Assembly: GCF_004136015.1 (NCBI RefSeq)
Contig: NZ_CP024866.1
Span: forward strand, 3,478,960 to 3,542,959
DNA from: Pseudomonas sp. ACM7
GTDB lineage: Bacteria; Pseudomonadota; Gammaproteobacteria; Pseudomonadales; Pseudomonadaceae
Direction: 5' to 3'
DNA length: 64,000 bases
The position numbers and the translations under genes were made by a program. Each line of letters starts with the position of its first letter. Within the stretch, counting starts at the first letter, position 1. Under the pieces are notes generated by a model. The model worked only from the letters and a program-made list of their open reading frames with translations. It did not search any database and was not told the origin of the DNA. Shown in pieces: positions 1 through 7,566 of the stretch.

Positions 1-215
1 AGGCGCTTGAGCCAAAGGCAGAAGCCGTTGCGCTCCCAGTACAACACTTTGACGCGGTTGCGGTGGCGATTTAGAAAGACGAAAAGCACAGGGTCGAACA
101 CCGCAACTTTGATGTCCAGTTCGACCAATGCAGCCAGGCCGTCGATGGACTTTCGAAAATCGACAGGCTTTGGGTAGAGGTACACTTTTTCAACGCTGGC
201 ATTGGGACGCATCAT
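1..215 (-). CDS. tnpB: IS66 family accessory protein TnpB (partial, runs off window)
   Basis: The first 71 codons of an IS66 TnpB (Orf2) are read leftward from an ATG at 215 (a second ATG follows at 212). The translation has the family pattern: a VYLYPKPVDFRKSIDGLAA start, then VFDPVLFVFLNRHRNRVK and LYWERNGFCLWLKR. TnpB is an accessory protein required for IS66 transposition; its biochemical role is poorly known. A CAGGAG Shine-Dalgarno lies about 9 nt upstream. The rest of tnpB and tnpC would lie left of the window. The usual upstream tnpA is not seen between 216 and 616, where the plus strand instead holds a gene remnant, so this copy is either a tnpA-less type or truncated. Confidence 0.88.
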   Translation of the reverse strand, partial: MMRPNASVEKVYLYPKPVDFRKSIDGLAALVELDIKVAVFDPVLFVFLNRHRNRVKVLYWERNGFCLWLKR

Positions 216-230
216 GGTGATGGGCTCCTG
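1..230 (-). mobile_element. IS66 family insertion sequence, partial; right boundary unresolved (about 216-300)
   Basis: Only the tnpB 5' part and its leader are inside the window. The junction with host DNA must fall between the tnpB start (215) and the region where the truncated gene upstream of hsdR becomes plausible protein (about 300). An 8-bp inverted pair, TATCCGCT at 264-271 and AGCGGATA at 291-298, sits in this interval and may mark the boundary. No certain terminal inverted repeat or 8-bp target duplication can be assigned without the left end. Confidence 0.6.
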
Positions 231-270
231 ATGGAAATCGGGAGCACAGCATCAGCCGTCAGCTATCCGC

Positions 271-615
271 TTGGAATGTGGAGTTCATGGAGCGGATACG
301 ATCAAAACCTGCCTGCAAAAACAGATAAACCTGCTGGAAGCCTTGGGCCGCGACAACCCAAAGGTCAACGAATACGCGCTATCGAGCATCTGCGATCAGC
401 TCCCCCATTGGCCTCACGCCAAGGTGCGCAATGCGCTGAAAAGCCTCTATGGTTTCACCTGTGACTATCCGGGCATTCGCCATGGCGGAAAACCCGGCAG
501 CGTAGAAGGCAATATAGAGATGCGCGATATGCTGGCACTTTGTATCCTGTTCACCGGATTCACTCCGTACCTGACCGACCGGTTAGACGTGGCCGCCATA
601 TTTCAAGGACGTTGA
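271..615 (+). pseudogene. 3' remnant of a gene upstream of hsdR, truncated by IS66
   Basis: A frame open from about 271 gives up to 114 residues and ends with a TGA at 613-615, one base before the ATG of the HsdR-like gene. The last 85 or so residues look like real protein, including a segment YGFTCDYPGIRHGG followed by a hydrophobic helix and a short C-terminal tail. The GIRH context recalls C-terminal parts of abortive-infection-type proteins; this is a weak inference from memory. There is no ATG or ribosome site at the left edge (the frame opens with TTG), and the IS66 leader lies immediately upstream. This fits loss of the 5' part by the insertion. The tight junction to hsdR implies they were one operon. 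Confidence 0.5.
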
Positions 616-616
616 T

Positions 617-3600
617 ATGAGTAACTTTGCCTTCCTGCGCACTGAATGGCCCGGCCTCCATGCCGAAGCGGTCAAGGCCGAGGCCAACGTCTTGGCGGAC
701 CCACGCTCATCCTGCTTCTATGCCCGGCGCACGCTGGAGTTGCTGGTGGCATGGTTGTTCCAGGCCGATCGCAGCCTGAAGCTGCCATATAAAAGCGACT
801 TATCGGCGTTCCTGTTTGAACCAAGCTTCAAGACCCTGACCGGGCCGATGCTCCACGCCAAAATGGAAGTCATCCGCAAGCGCGGTAACGATGCTGTGCA
901 CAGTGCCCGTCAGGTTCGCGAGCAAGACGCCCAAGCCGTGCTCAGCGAGCTGTTTCACGTGGCTTATTGGCTGGGGCGGCATTACGCACGCAGTACGGCG
1001 GGTAAACCGGATGGCGCGTTGCGCTTTAACCCGGCGCTGTTGCCAAAGCCGGCAGTAACAGCTGCGACTCAAAGTCTGGCTCAGTTGCAAAAACTGGAAA
1101 GCGAACTCGCCCAGCGAGACGTCGCACTCGCTCAAGCACAAAAGAAAAATGCTGCTCTGGATCAAGAGCTCGCTTCGCTGCGCGCTGATGTCGCCGCTGC
1201 GAAAGTGGCCAATGCGGTTCAACCCGATACCCACGATTACAACGAAGCGCAAACCCGCGACCTGTTTATCGATCAGTTGCTGCACGAAGCAGGTTGGCCG
1301 CTGGATGCCGCCCGTGATCGTGAGTTTGAAGTGGCGGGCATGCCGAACACGCAGAGCCAGGGCTTTGTCGATTACGTACTCTGGGGCGACGACGGCAAGC
1401 CAATGGCTCTGATCGAAGCCAAGCGCACTCAGCGCGATGCCCGAGCCGGGCAACAACAGGCCAAGCTGTATGCCGATTGCCTGGAGTCGATGTACGGTCA
1501 GCGACCACTGATTTATTGCACCAATGGTTACGAGCACTGGCTATGGGACGACACCTCGTACCCGCCGCGTTTGATTCAGGGCTTCCATAAGAAGACCGAG
1601 TTGGAACTGCTGATTCAACGCCGTAGCAGCCGCAAGGCCTTGGGGCCGGCGACGATTGATCCGTTGATTGTCGAACGACATTACCAGCTCAGGGCCATCC
1701 GCCGCATCGGTGAAACCTTCGAACAGGATCGTCAACGTAAAGCCTTGGTAGTCATGGCCACCGGCGCCGGCAAGACGCGCACGGTCATTGCCCTGAGCGA
1801 TTTGTTGATGCGTTGCAATTGGGCCAAACGCATTCTGTTTCTGGCCGACCGCGTCGCATTGGTCAATCAGGCGGCTAATGCCTTCAAAAGCTTTTTGCCT
1901 AGTGCCGCCCCCGTGAATTTGGTTACCGAGAAGAACACTGAAGGGCGCATCTACGTCTCAACCTATCCGACGATGATGGGCCTGATCGATGAGAAGCAGG
2001 ACGGACAGCGGCGCTTCGGTGTGGGCCATTTCGATTTGATCATCATCGATGAGGCTCACCGTTCGGTGTATCAAAAGTACCGGGCGATTTTTTCCTACTT
2101 TGATGGGTTGCTGGTGGGGCTGACCGCTACGCCTAAAGACGAAATCGATCGAAACACTTACAGCCTTTTCAACCTCGAAAGCGGCGTCCCGACTGACGCT
2201 TACACCCTGGAAGATGCGATTGCCGAGGGTTATCTAGTCAAGCCTCGCGGGGTCTCGGTACCGCTGAAGTTCCAGCGCGACGGTATTAGCTACGACCAAC
2301 TTTCTGAAGATGAGAAAGATCAGTGGGACGAACTGGAGTGGGGCGAAGAGGAAGAAGTACCGGATGAGGTGAGCGCCGACGCGGTTAATCGTTGGCTTTT
2401 CAACACCGACACCGTAGACAAGGTGTTACAGACCCTCATGGAGCGTGGCCACAAAGTGGCGGGTGGGGATCGTCTGGGTAAGACCATCATCTTTGCCAAG
2501 AACAACGCTCACGCGCAGTTTATTGCTGATCGCTTCGATGAGAGCTACCCCGATAAGAAAGGTGCCTTCGCTCGGGTCGTTACCTACAAAACTGAATATG
2601 CGCAGTCCTTGATTGATGATTTCTCAATCAAGGACAAGGCACCGCACATCGCGATTTCGGTGGATATGCTCGACACCGGGATTGATGTGCCAGAAGTGGT
2701 CAACCTGGTGTTTTTCAAGATCGTTCGCTCCAAGGCCAAGTTTTGGCAAATGGTTGGGCGAGGCACGCGGTTGTGCAAAAACCTCTTTGGCCCAGGACAG
2801 GACAAAGAAGACTTCTTCATTTTCGATTTCTGCCAGAACCTCGAGTATTTCAATCAAAACCCTGAACCTACCGAGGGAACGCTGAGCGAACCGTTGGGGC
2901 AGCGCTTGTTCAAAGCACGTCTGGAAATGCTGGCGGCGCTGGATCGGCGGCGTAACAGCGTCGAGCTCAAGGAGCCTCAGGGCAGTTACTCGGTGGTGTT
3001 CAGCGATGATCAACTGCGTGAAGACATTGCCTTGTCGCTGCATGAGCGGGTGTGCTCAATGACACTGGACAACTTCGTTGTTCGCCCTAAACGACGTTGG
3101 GTCGAAATCTATTCCGCTGCGGGCATTTGGAAAGACATCGGCGAAACTCAGCTGCGCGAATTGGCCGACCATGTTTCAGGTTTGCCGACCACATTGGCGG
3201 AAGAGGACGAGGAGGCCAAGCGCTTCGACCTTCTGTTGCTGCGATTGCAGCTGTGCATTCTCAACGCGGAACCAGGTTTTGCCCGTTTGAGTGAGCAGGT
3301 TCAGGAGTTGGCGCAAGCGCTGTTGGGTCAAACCAACATTCCGGCGATTGTCGAACAAGTGCTAATGATCGAAGCCGTGGCGGGGCAGGAGTGGTGGGAA
3401 GACGTCACCGTTTCGATGCTGGAACAGGCTCGTCGCAAGTTGCGCGGTTTGATCAAACTGTTGGAAAAAGGGCGCGGGGTTACCGTCTATACCGACTTTG
3501 AGGATGAGCTGGGACAGGTCGAGGAGATCGTTATGCCTTCGATGGTGAACCCTGCGAGTTTCGAACGTTTCCGCGAAAAGGCCCGTGCTTTCCTGCGAGC

Positions 3601-4027
3601 ACACCAAGACCATTTGTCCTTGCAGAAGCTACGACGCAATCAACCACTGACGGCTTTGGACCTTGAGGCTCTAGAGCAGATGCTGGTCGAAAGTGGTGCC
3701 GGTGCAGGGGAGATTAATCGGGCGAAAGAACAGGCCAAGGGTTTGGGGTTGTTCATTCGCTCCTTGGTTGGTCTGGATCGCGATGCTGCTACTAATGCGT
3801 TGTCTGGTTTCTTGGCTGGAAAAGCACTCAGCGGCAGCCAAATCGAATTTAGCAACCTAGTGATCCAGCACCTCACGGAACACGGGGTGATGAATGCGGA
3901 TTTGCTCTACAAATCACCTTTTACGGATATCACACCCAGTGGACCGGAAAAGTTGTTCGAGCCAGGGCAGGTCGACGAGCTGTTTGCAGCGCTGCAAAAA
4001 ATTGAGGCCAGTGCTCGCGTTGCTTAA
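617..4027 (+). CDS. hsdR: DUF4145-containing type I restriction enzyme R-like helicase/nuclease
   Basis: This 1136-residue protein has an N-terminal DUF4145-like helical domain (about 10-125), a coiled coil (about 150-195), and an HsdR-type nuclease domain with D252 and E267-x-K269 of a PD-(D/E)xK site. The superfamily 2 motor follows: Walker A ATGAGKT 381-387, DEAH 478-481, TATP 503-506 and QMVGRGTR 711-718. A C-terminal EcoEI-like region extends to the end. Such proteins translocate DNA and cut unmethylated DNA with HsdM and HsdS partners, which are not in the window and would be expected left of the IS66. The ATG at 617 follows AAGGACG and almost touches the upstream stop. All key residues are present, so it looks intact. 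It could alternatively be a stand-alone helicase-nuclease defence effector. Confidence 0.85.
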   Translation: MSNFAFLRTEWPGLHAEAVKAEANVLADPRSSCFYARRTLELLVAWLFQADRSLKLPYKSDLSAFLFEPSFKTLTGPMLHAKMEVIRKRGNDAVHSARQVREQDAQAVLSELFHVAYWLGRHYARSTAGKPDGALRFNPALLPKPAVTAATQSLAQLQKLESELAQRDVALAQAQKKNAALDQELASLRADVAAAKVANAVQPDTHDYNEAQTRDLFIDQLLHEAGWPLDAARDREFEVAGMPNTQSQGFVDYVLWGDDGKPMALIEAKRTQRDARAGQQQAKLYADCLESMYGQRPLIYCTNGYEHWLWDDTSYPPRLIQGFHKKTELELLIQRRSSRKALGPATIDPLIVERHYQLRAIRRIGETFEQDRQRKALVVMATGAGKTRTVIALSDLLMRCNWAKRILFLADRVALVNQAANAFKSFLPSAAPVNLVTEKNTEGRIYVSTYPTMMGLIDEKQDGQRRFGVGHFDLIIIDEAHRSVYQKYRAIFSYFDGLLVGLTATPKDEIDRNTYSLFNLESGVPTDAYTLEDAIAEGYLVKPRGVSVPLKFQRDGISYDQLSEDEKDQWDELEWGEEEEVPDEVSADAVNRWLFNTDTVDKVLQTLMERGHKVAGGDRLGKTIIFAKNNAHAQFIADRFDESYPDKKGAFARVVTYKTEYAQSLIDDFSIKDKAPHIAISVDMLDTGIDVPEVVNLVFFKIVRSKAKFWQMVGRGTRLCKNLFGPGQDKEDFFIFDFCQNLEYFNQNPEPTEGTLSEPLGQRLFKARLEMLAALDRRRNSVELKEPQGSYSVVFSDDQLREDIALSLHERVCSMTLDNFVVRPKRRWVEIYSAAGIWKDIGETQLRELADHVSGLPTTLAEEDEEAKRFDLLLLRLQLCILNAEPGFARLSEQVQELAQALLGQTNIPAIVEQVLMIEAVAGQEWWEDVTVSMLEQARRKLRGLIKLLEKGRGVTVYTDFEDELGQVEEIVMPSMVNPASFERFREKARAFLRAHQDHLSLQKLRRNQPLTALDLEALEQMLVESGAGAGEINRAKEQAKGLGLFIRSLVGLDRDAATNALSGFLAGKALSGSQIEFSNLVIQHLTEHGVMNADLLYKSPFTDITPSGPEKLFEPGQVDELFAALQKIEASARVA

Positions 4028-4085
4028 TGCAGGCGTTCATAAAGCCAGTTTTTAGTATGGATTGACAGTTTAAAGGAGCTGCACG

Positions 4086-4850
4086 ATGACTTCGATTTCG
4101 ACCGGTGATGTGATGGCGAATGCTTCGAACGAGGATCTAAAACCCTTGGTCGAATACATTCTCAAAGCAAGCACGACTGAAAGCCTGTCTGGCAAAGATA
4201 TCTATAAGTCTCACAATCCTGATCATCGTCGTTATGCCAATGAAATCCTGGATGAGATCCGTCTGTTCGGTGGTAATAGCTTCGTCAACCTCTTCCGCAG
4301 CAACGGCCCCGATTACCACGAAGTAGTAAAGGACGTAGCTCAGAAGTTTGGCGTTAAGGACGTTGATTCCTTCGGCCTGGTTCAACTCGAAGAGGAGTTG
4401 ATCCAGAAGATTTTGCGCGATGCGTTGAAAAAAGCTGAAGGCAAAGAGCGAGCCGATATGGAGGCCATTCTCAAGGAAGCGGGGCTCGGTAAAAGCGACT
4501 TAAGTGCGCTCTTGTCTGGTGCCTCTCTTTTTACCTTGTTAGGTGCCAGGGCCGCTGGAGTGGTGACCTACCAAGTATCGACAATCGTGGCTAGCGCGAT
4601 GGCCAAACAGCTTCTTGGCTATGGCATAAAACTCGCCGCCGGCGGTGCCGCAGGTGCGGCTCTGGGACGTGGTGTGGCCGTTTTCATGGGGCCAGTCGGC
4701 TGGATTCTCACGGGTGTCTGGACTGCGATTGATCTGGCTGGACCTGCTTTTCGCGTGACAGTGCCTTGCGTGCTACATATCGCGATGCTTAGACAAAAAA
4801 TGATGTGTGCTCAGCTCAGCTCGGTATTTGAGGGTGCTTTCGATGATTGA
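4086..4850 (+). CDS. YaaW/DUF3944-like protein
   Basis: This 254-residue protein resembles Escherichia coli YaaW in layout. An acidic helical N-terminal half contains FGGNSFVNLFR at 61-71, a hydrophobic, glycine/alanine-rich middle spans about 140-215, and the conserved tail includes GPVGWILTGVW (202-212) and AFRVTVPCVLHIAMLR (221-236). The family's function is unknown. The hydrophobic segment suggests membrane insertion. The ATG at 4086 has a strong AAAGGAG site. The gene starts 58 bp after hsdR and overlaps the next gene by 8 bp (ATGATTGA), so the two downstream products are probably made together. Placement beside a restriction-type helicase suggests a defence or stress role, which is inference. 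Confidence 0.7.
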   Translation: MTSISTGDVMANASNEDLKPLVEYILKASTTESLSGKDIYKSHNPDHRRYANEILDEIRLFGGNSFVNLFRSNGPDYHEVVKDVAQKFGVKDVDSFGLVQLEEELIQKILRDALKKAEGKERADMEAILKEAGLGKSDLSALLSGASLFTLLGARAAGVVTYQVSTIVASAMAKQLLGYGIKLAAGGAAGAALGRGVAVFMGPVGWILTGVWTAIDLAGPAFRVTVPCVLHIAMLRQKMMCAQLSSVFEGAFDD

Positions 4851-5766
4851 TTTGAGCATTGTTTTCAAAGTGCCCGAGTGGCTGGCTATCGGACTTGAGT
4901 CAGGAGAACTGGAACGCGTCGGTGGGGTGATCAGAGACAAGGTCACGAAAAAGGTTATTGCCTGGTTGAGGGAGGGGGACTCTGTCAGTACCGAGCCGCC
5001 GTCAGATATCCTCAATGGACAATTATCGAAGTTGATGATGCAAGGCCAGATGCTGATGGGACTTCAGGTTGCCAACCTGGTTGTGAGCGCCGTTGGCTTT
5101 GCCATGATTTATCGGAAGCTACAGGGAATCGAACGGCAGTTAAATGTGATCGGCAATGCTGTAAATGATGTAAAGGCTAAGCAAGAGTGGCTTGAGGAAA
5201 AACAGTGGCTTGCTCATTTTGCCCCTGTGAACGCTGCGATGGGTACGCTTGCTGAGTTGGGTAATTACAGTTCGAATGAAGTCGTTCAGCACAAACTACT
5301 GACTGCTGAAAATCAGTGCTCTGTTGCTCAGAGTTACTTTCATGGTGTGGTCCGAAAACTGACAGCAGATAAAAGAGAGTATCTGCACGCGTTTGAGCTA
5401 TCCATGAGCTATAGGTCATGGTTGGCGTCTGGGCAAGGTCGGGTTCAGGCGTTATCGGAGCTGGGTGAGCAGAAAGCTGCACTGGGCGTCGCCCAGAAAC
5501 TCACAACCGAGCACGCCGAATTTGGTAAGACTCTGACGGCTATTTTGAGTGATCCACTGCGGCGTTTCGTGCCTGGAAATTATGACCAAGAAGCCGGTGC
5601 GAATTTAATAGGTCTTGCCGATCAGGCAGCGCAGGTCCATCAGGTATTAAAGGGAAATGTGCTTCAACTGGATTTCATGCATGAGAACAAGCTGCTTCCG
5701 TCTGATTTGCCATCGGCTGACGAGCTGGATCAGCGCGGGATGCTGATCTATCTCGCTAATCGTTGA
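4843..5766 (+). CDS. hypothetical membrane/coiled-coil protein, partner of the YaaW-like gene
   Basis: I do not recognise this 307-residue product. It has a soluble N-terminus, one likely membrane helix at about 68-90 (MQGQMLMGLQVANLVVSAVG), a coiled coil at about 92-125, and a long helical C-terminal domain. The start chosen is the ATG at 4843 inside the end of the YaaW-like gene, with GAGGG about 10 nt upstream; a longer frame from 4807 would overlap the upstream gene more and lacks a ribosome site. The 8-bp overlap implies translational coupling. The topology (short N-terminal part, single helix, large coiled-coil domain) is common in membrane-anchored accessory proteins of defence loci, but no catalytic motif is visible. 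Confidence 0.65.
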   Translation: MIDLSIVFKVPEWLAIGLESGELERVGGVIRDKVTKKVIAWLREGDSVSTEPPSDILNGQLSKLMMQGQMLMGLQVANLVVSAVGFAMIYRKLQGIERQLNVIGNAVNDVKAKQEWLEEKQWLAHFAPVNAAMGTLAELGNYSSNEVVQHKLLTAENQCSVAQSYFHGVVRKLTADKREYLHAFELSMSYRSWLASGQGRVQALSELGEQKAALGVAQKLTTEHAEFGKTLTAILSDPLRRFVPGNYDQEAGANLIGLADQAAQVHQVLKGNVLQLDFMHENKLLPSDLPSADELDQRGMLIYLANR

Positions 5767-5791
5767 GGCTCACTTTTTCGCAGACATTAAA

Positions 5792-5812
5792 AAGCCGGCT
5801 TGTGGCCGGCTT
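5792..5812 (-). terminator. Rho-independent terminator (minus strand)
   Basis: A perfect 8-bp stem AAGCCGGC / GCCGGCTT has a 5-nt loop. Read on the minus strand it is followed by TTTTTAAT, which fits an intrinsic terminator for a gene ending at 5831. On the plus strand it lacks a T-run, but it may still slow transcripts leaving the gene that ends at 5766. Confidence 0.6.
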
Positions 5813-5830
5813 CTCGGGGACTGGCTTGGA

Positions 5831-6041
5831 TCATTTTTGGTAAACCGCGCCAGCCTTCAAAACGTACACCCGGATCTTGCGTCCGGCTGTGGGACTTGGC
5901 GAGAAAGTCATCTGCCTTGTCGGTGCGATTCTCCGCCGCGGGGCGGGTCGATGCGCAAATGTGGGGCGCAGCATACTGATTTTTTTGCGGAATTCCCAGT
6001 GTGGCGTGCGCCCTAGAGCGATTGCGGTTACGTGTAATTGG
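5831..6041 (-). pseudogene. possible 3' remnant of a minus-strand gene cut by the IS110 element
   Basis: A minus-strand frame is open from the IS110 left end down to a TGA at 5831-5833, and an intrinsic terminator follows 19 nt later. The final residues (GRKIRVYVLKAGAVYQK) look plausible as protein, although the upstream part is rich in Arg and Pro and could be noncoding. An internal ATG would give a 47-residue peptide. No family is recognised. The stop-plus-terminator arrangement is the main reason to think this is a genuine gene end. Confidence 0.3.
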
Positions 6042-7408
6042 ATGGACTCGCCCAAGCCGAGGCGTCTGCGCGCCACGGTGGCATTCTTATAGAAGCCAAC
6101 GACAGCGAGGGCGAGGCCATGAAAAAGCATACGACGATCAACCAGTCTTTGTCAGCCGAGGCGGCGGCATGCACCACAGTTGCGGTGGATCTTGCCAAAA
6201 GAGTCTTTCAGCTGGCCGGGGAGGATGCCCTCGGTCAGGTGTTGTTCGAGGATCGAATCAAGTCACGTGAGGCCTTTCAGGCATTTCTTCATAAGCTTCC
6301 AGCGAGCGTGACGGTGTTGGTGGAAACCGGGCCAGGCGCTCAGGCATGGGCGCGATTGCTGCAAACGCAGGGTAATCCAGTCCGCATCCTGCCGGCCCAG
6401 CATGTTGCCAATCATCGCAGCGGCCCGAAAAATGATCGCAACGATGCATTGGCTATCTTGCGCGCAGGCCGCGATAGCAAGATCTCAGCCGTACCGCTCA
6501 AGAGTGCAGCGGCGCTGGCGATGCAGGCTCTGCACAGGGCCCGGCAGGGATATGTACGGCGACGCACTGCGGTCGGCAATCAGATGCGCGGTTTACTGCT
6601 GGAACACGGTGTGGCCATGGCGCAGGGTGAAATAGCGATCAGCCAGCTCGAGCCTCGGATACTGGAAGATGCCACCCAGCCGTTGCCCGATTTGCTGCGC
6701 GAACTGATCGCCGAACTGCTGGGCGAATGGAGTCAACTGGGCGAACGCGTCAACGTGCTGACCGGTCGGCTGGAAACAGCCGCGAAGGCGGACGAGACGG
6801 CTAAGCGGCTGATGACGGTGCGCGGTGTTGGCCCGATCATCGCCACGGCGCTGTTGGCCAAGCAGACCGAGCCTAAACGCTTTGCCAACGCCCGCTTGTT
6901 CGCCGCCTACTTCGGGTTGGTGCCCAGTCAGCACAGCAGCGGGGAGAAGGTCCGGCTGGGCAAGATGAGCAAGCATGGCGATGCTTACTTGCGCAGCCGG
7001 ACGACCAACGTCTCCTGCGTTGGATATCCCGTCTGGGTCGCAAGGAGGCGGCGGTGCGATTGGCCAACCGCAACCTGCGCATCCTCTGGGTGCTACTGCA
7101 AAACGACCAGACTTATCGTCGCCAGCCGGGCACTGACCAGGAGGCTGCGATGAGTCACTGATAACAGAGTTCTGCCACCGGGGCGTTAAGCCGCTCCAAC
7201 CCATGCTAAGAACATTGACCCCAGGTCAGACCGTCGCGGATTGATGCCTAAGCTGCTACTGGCCCTTGAGGCCTTACTGTAATCGGCATACCGCGAGCTT
7301 ACCCAATGTTGGCCAGAAGCCGTTGAAGGCTTCCTCGAACAGGCCTCATACATAGATGCAACCGGGTAGCAGTGTTCAAAAGCGGGTTGAACGCGGGGGC
7401 GAGTCCAT
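6042..7408 (+). mobile_element. IS110 family (IS1111-like) insertion sequence, apparently defective
   Basis: A 12-bp perfect inverted repeat, ATGGACTCGCCC at 6042-6053 and GGGCGAGTCCAT at 7397-7408, flanks a DEDD transposase gene. The left noncoding end is short (about 65 bp) and the right one long (about 235 bp), the arrangement of the IS1111 branch, in which the right end encodes the guide (seek/bridge) RNA. True ends lie a few bases outside the repeats, and IS110 elements make no target duplication. The right end lies within about 4 bp of a REP sequence, matching the known preference of some Pseudomonas IS110 elements for REPs. Confidence 0.8.
6119..7161 (+). pseudogene. IS110 family transposase, internal deletion and frameshift
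   Basis: From the ATG at 6119 (GAGG just upstream) the frame encodes a DEDD RuvC-like N-terminal domain: VAVDLAK with D24, VETG with E69, and KNDRNDA with D106/D109. A C-terminal serine domain follows with PSQHSSGEKVRLGKMSKHGD and YLRS ending at residue 293. The frame then turns into nonsense and stops at 7153. The family's usual tail (DDQRLLRWISRLGRKEAA, then RNLRILWVLLQND) continues in another frame to a TGA at 7159-7161. The conserved segment normally found after YLR (LLIHGAR-like) is missing, so a small out-of-frame deletion near 6995 is likely. The enzyme is probably inactive. Confidence 0.8.
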
Positions 7409-7566
7409 ACATAGGAGCTGGCGAAGCCTGCGTCCGGCTGCGCAGCAGTCGTGAATCCGGTATCCGCGTGTACCTGAAACACCGGGTTAGATGGTTTTAC
7501 GACTGCTGCGTCCGAACGCGGCCCGAACCGGACGCAGGCTTCGCCAGCTGCTACAAAGTTATGTGT
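7163..7566. other. IS110 right noncoding end plus REP pair
   Basis: About 235 bp after the transposase stop belongs to the IS110 right end and has no gene; by analogy with IS1111 elements it should carry the guide RNA. The inverted repeat at 7397-7408 is followed at once by an inverted REP pair (7413-7555). No open frame with protein character was found here. Confidence 0.5.
7413..7555. repeat. inverted REP pair (GCTGGCGAAGCCTGCG type)
   Basis: The first copy at 7413-7452 reads GAGCTGGCGAAGCCTGCG then GGCTGCGCAGCAGTCGT. The second at about 7498-7555 is its reverse complement, with a small expansion in the middle (an extra CGGCCCGAAC-like segment). The same family recurs at 44584 and 60290. 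It lies between the IS110 right end and the repressor gene. Confidence 0.8.

Larger units (their letters stand above)
5767..6118. other. 352-bp interval between the YaaW-like operon and the IS110 transposase
   Basis: The interval holds the minus-strand terminator (5792-5812), the putative minus-strand gene remnant (5831-6041), and then the left end of the IS110 element with its inverted repeat at 6042-6053 and a 65-bp leader to the transposase ATG. I see nothing else. Confidence 0.6.

Noticed and set aside
216..616. IS66 tnpA upstream of tnpB
   Set aside because: No minus-strand frame with tnpA character exists here; the plus strand holds the remnant coupled to hsdR.
800..1537. 245-codon minus-strand open frame
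   Set aside because: Antisense to the HsdR-like gene; composition not protein-like.
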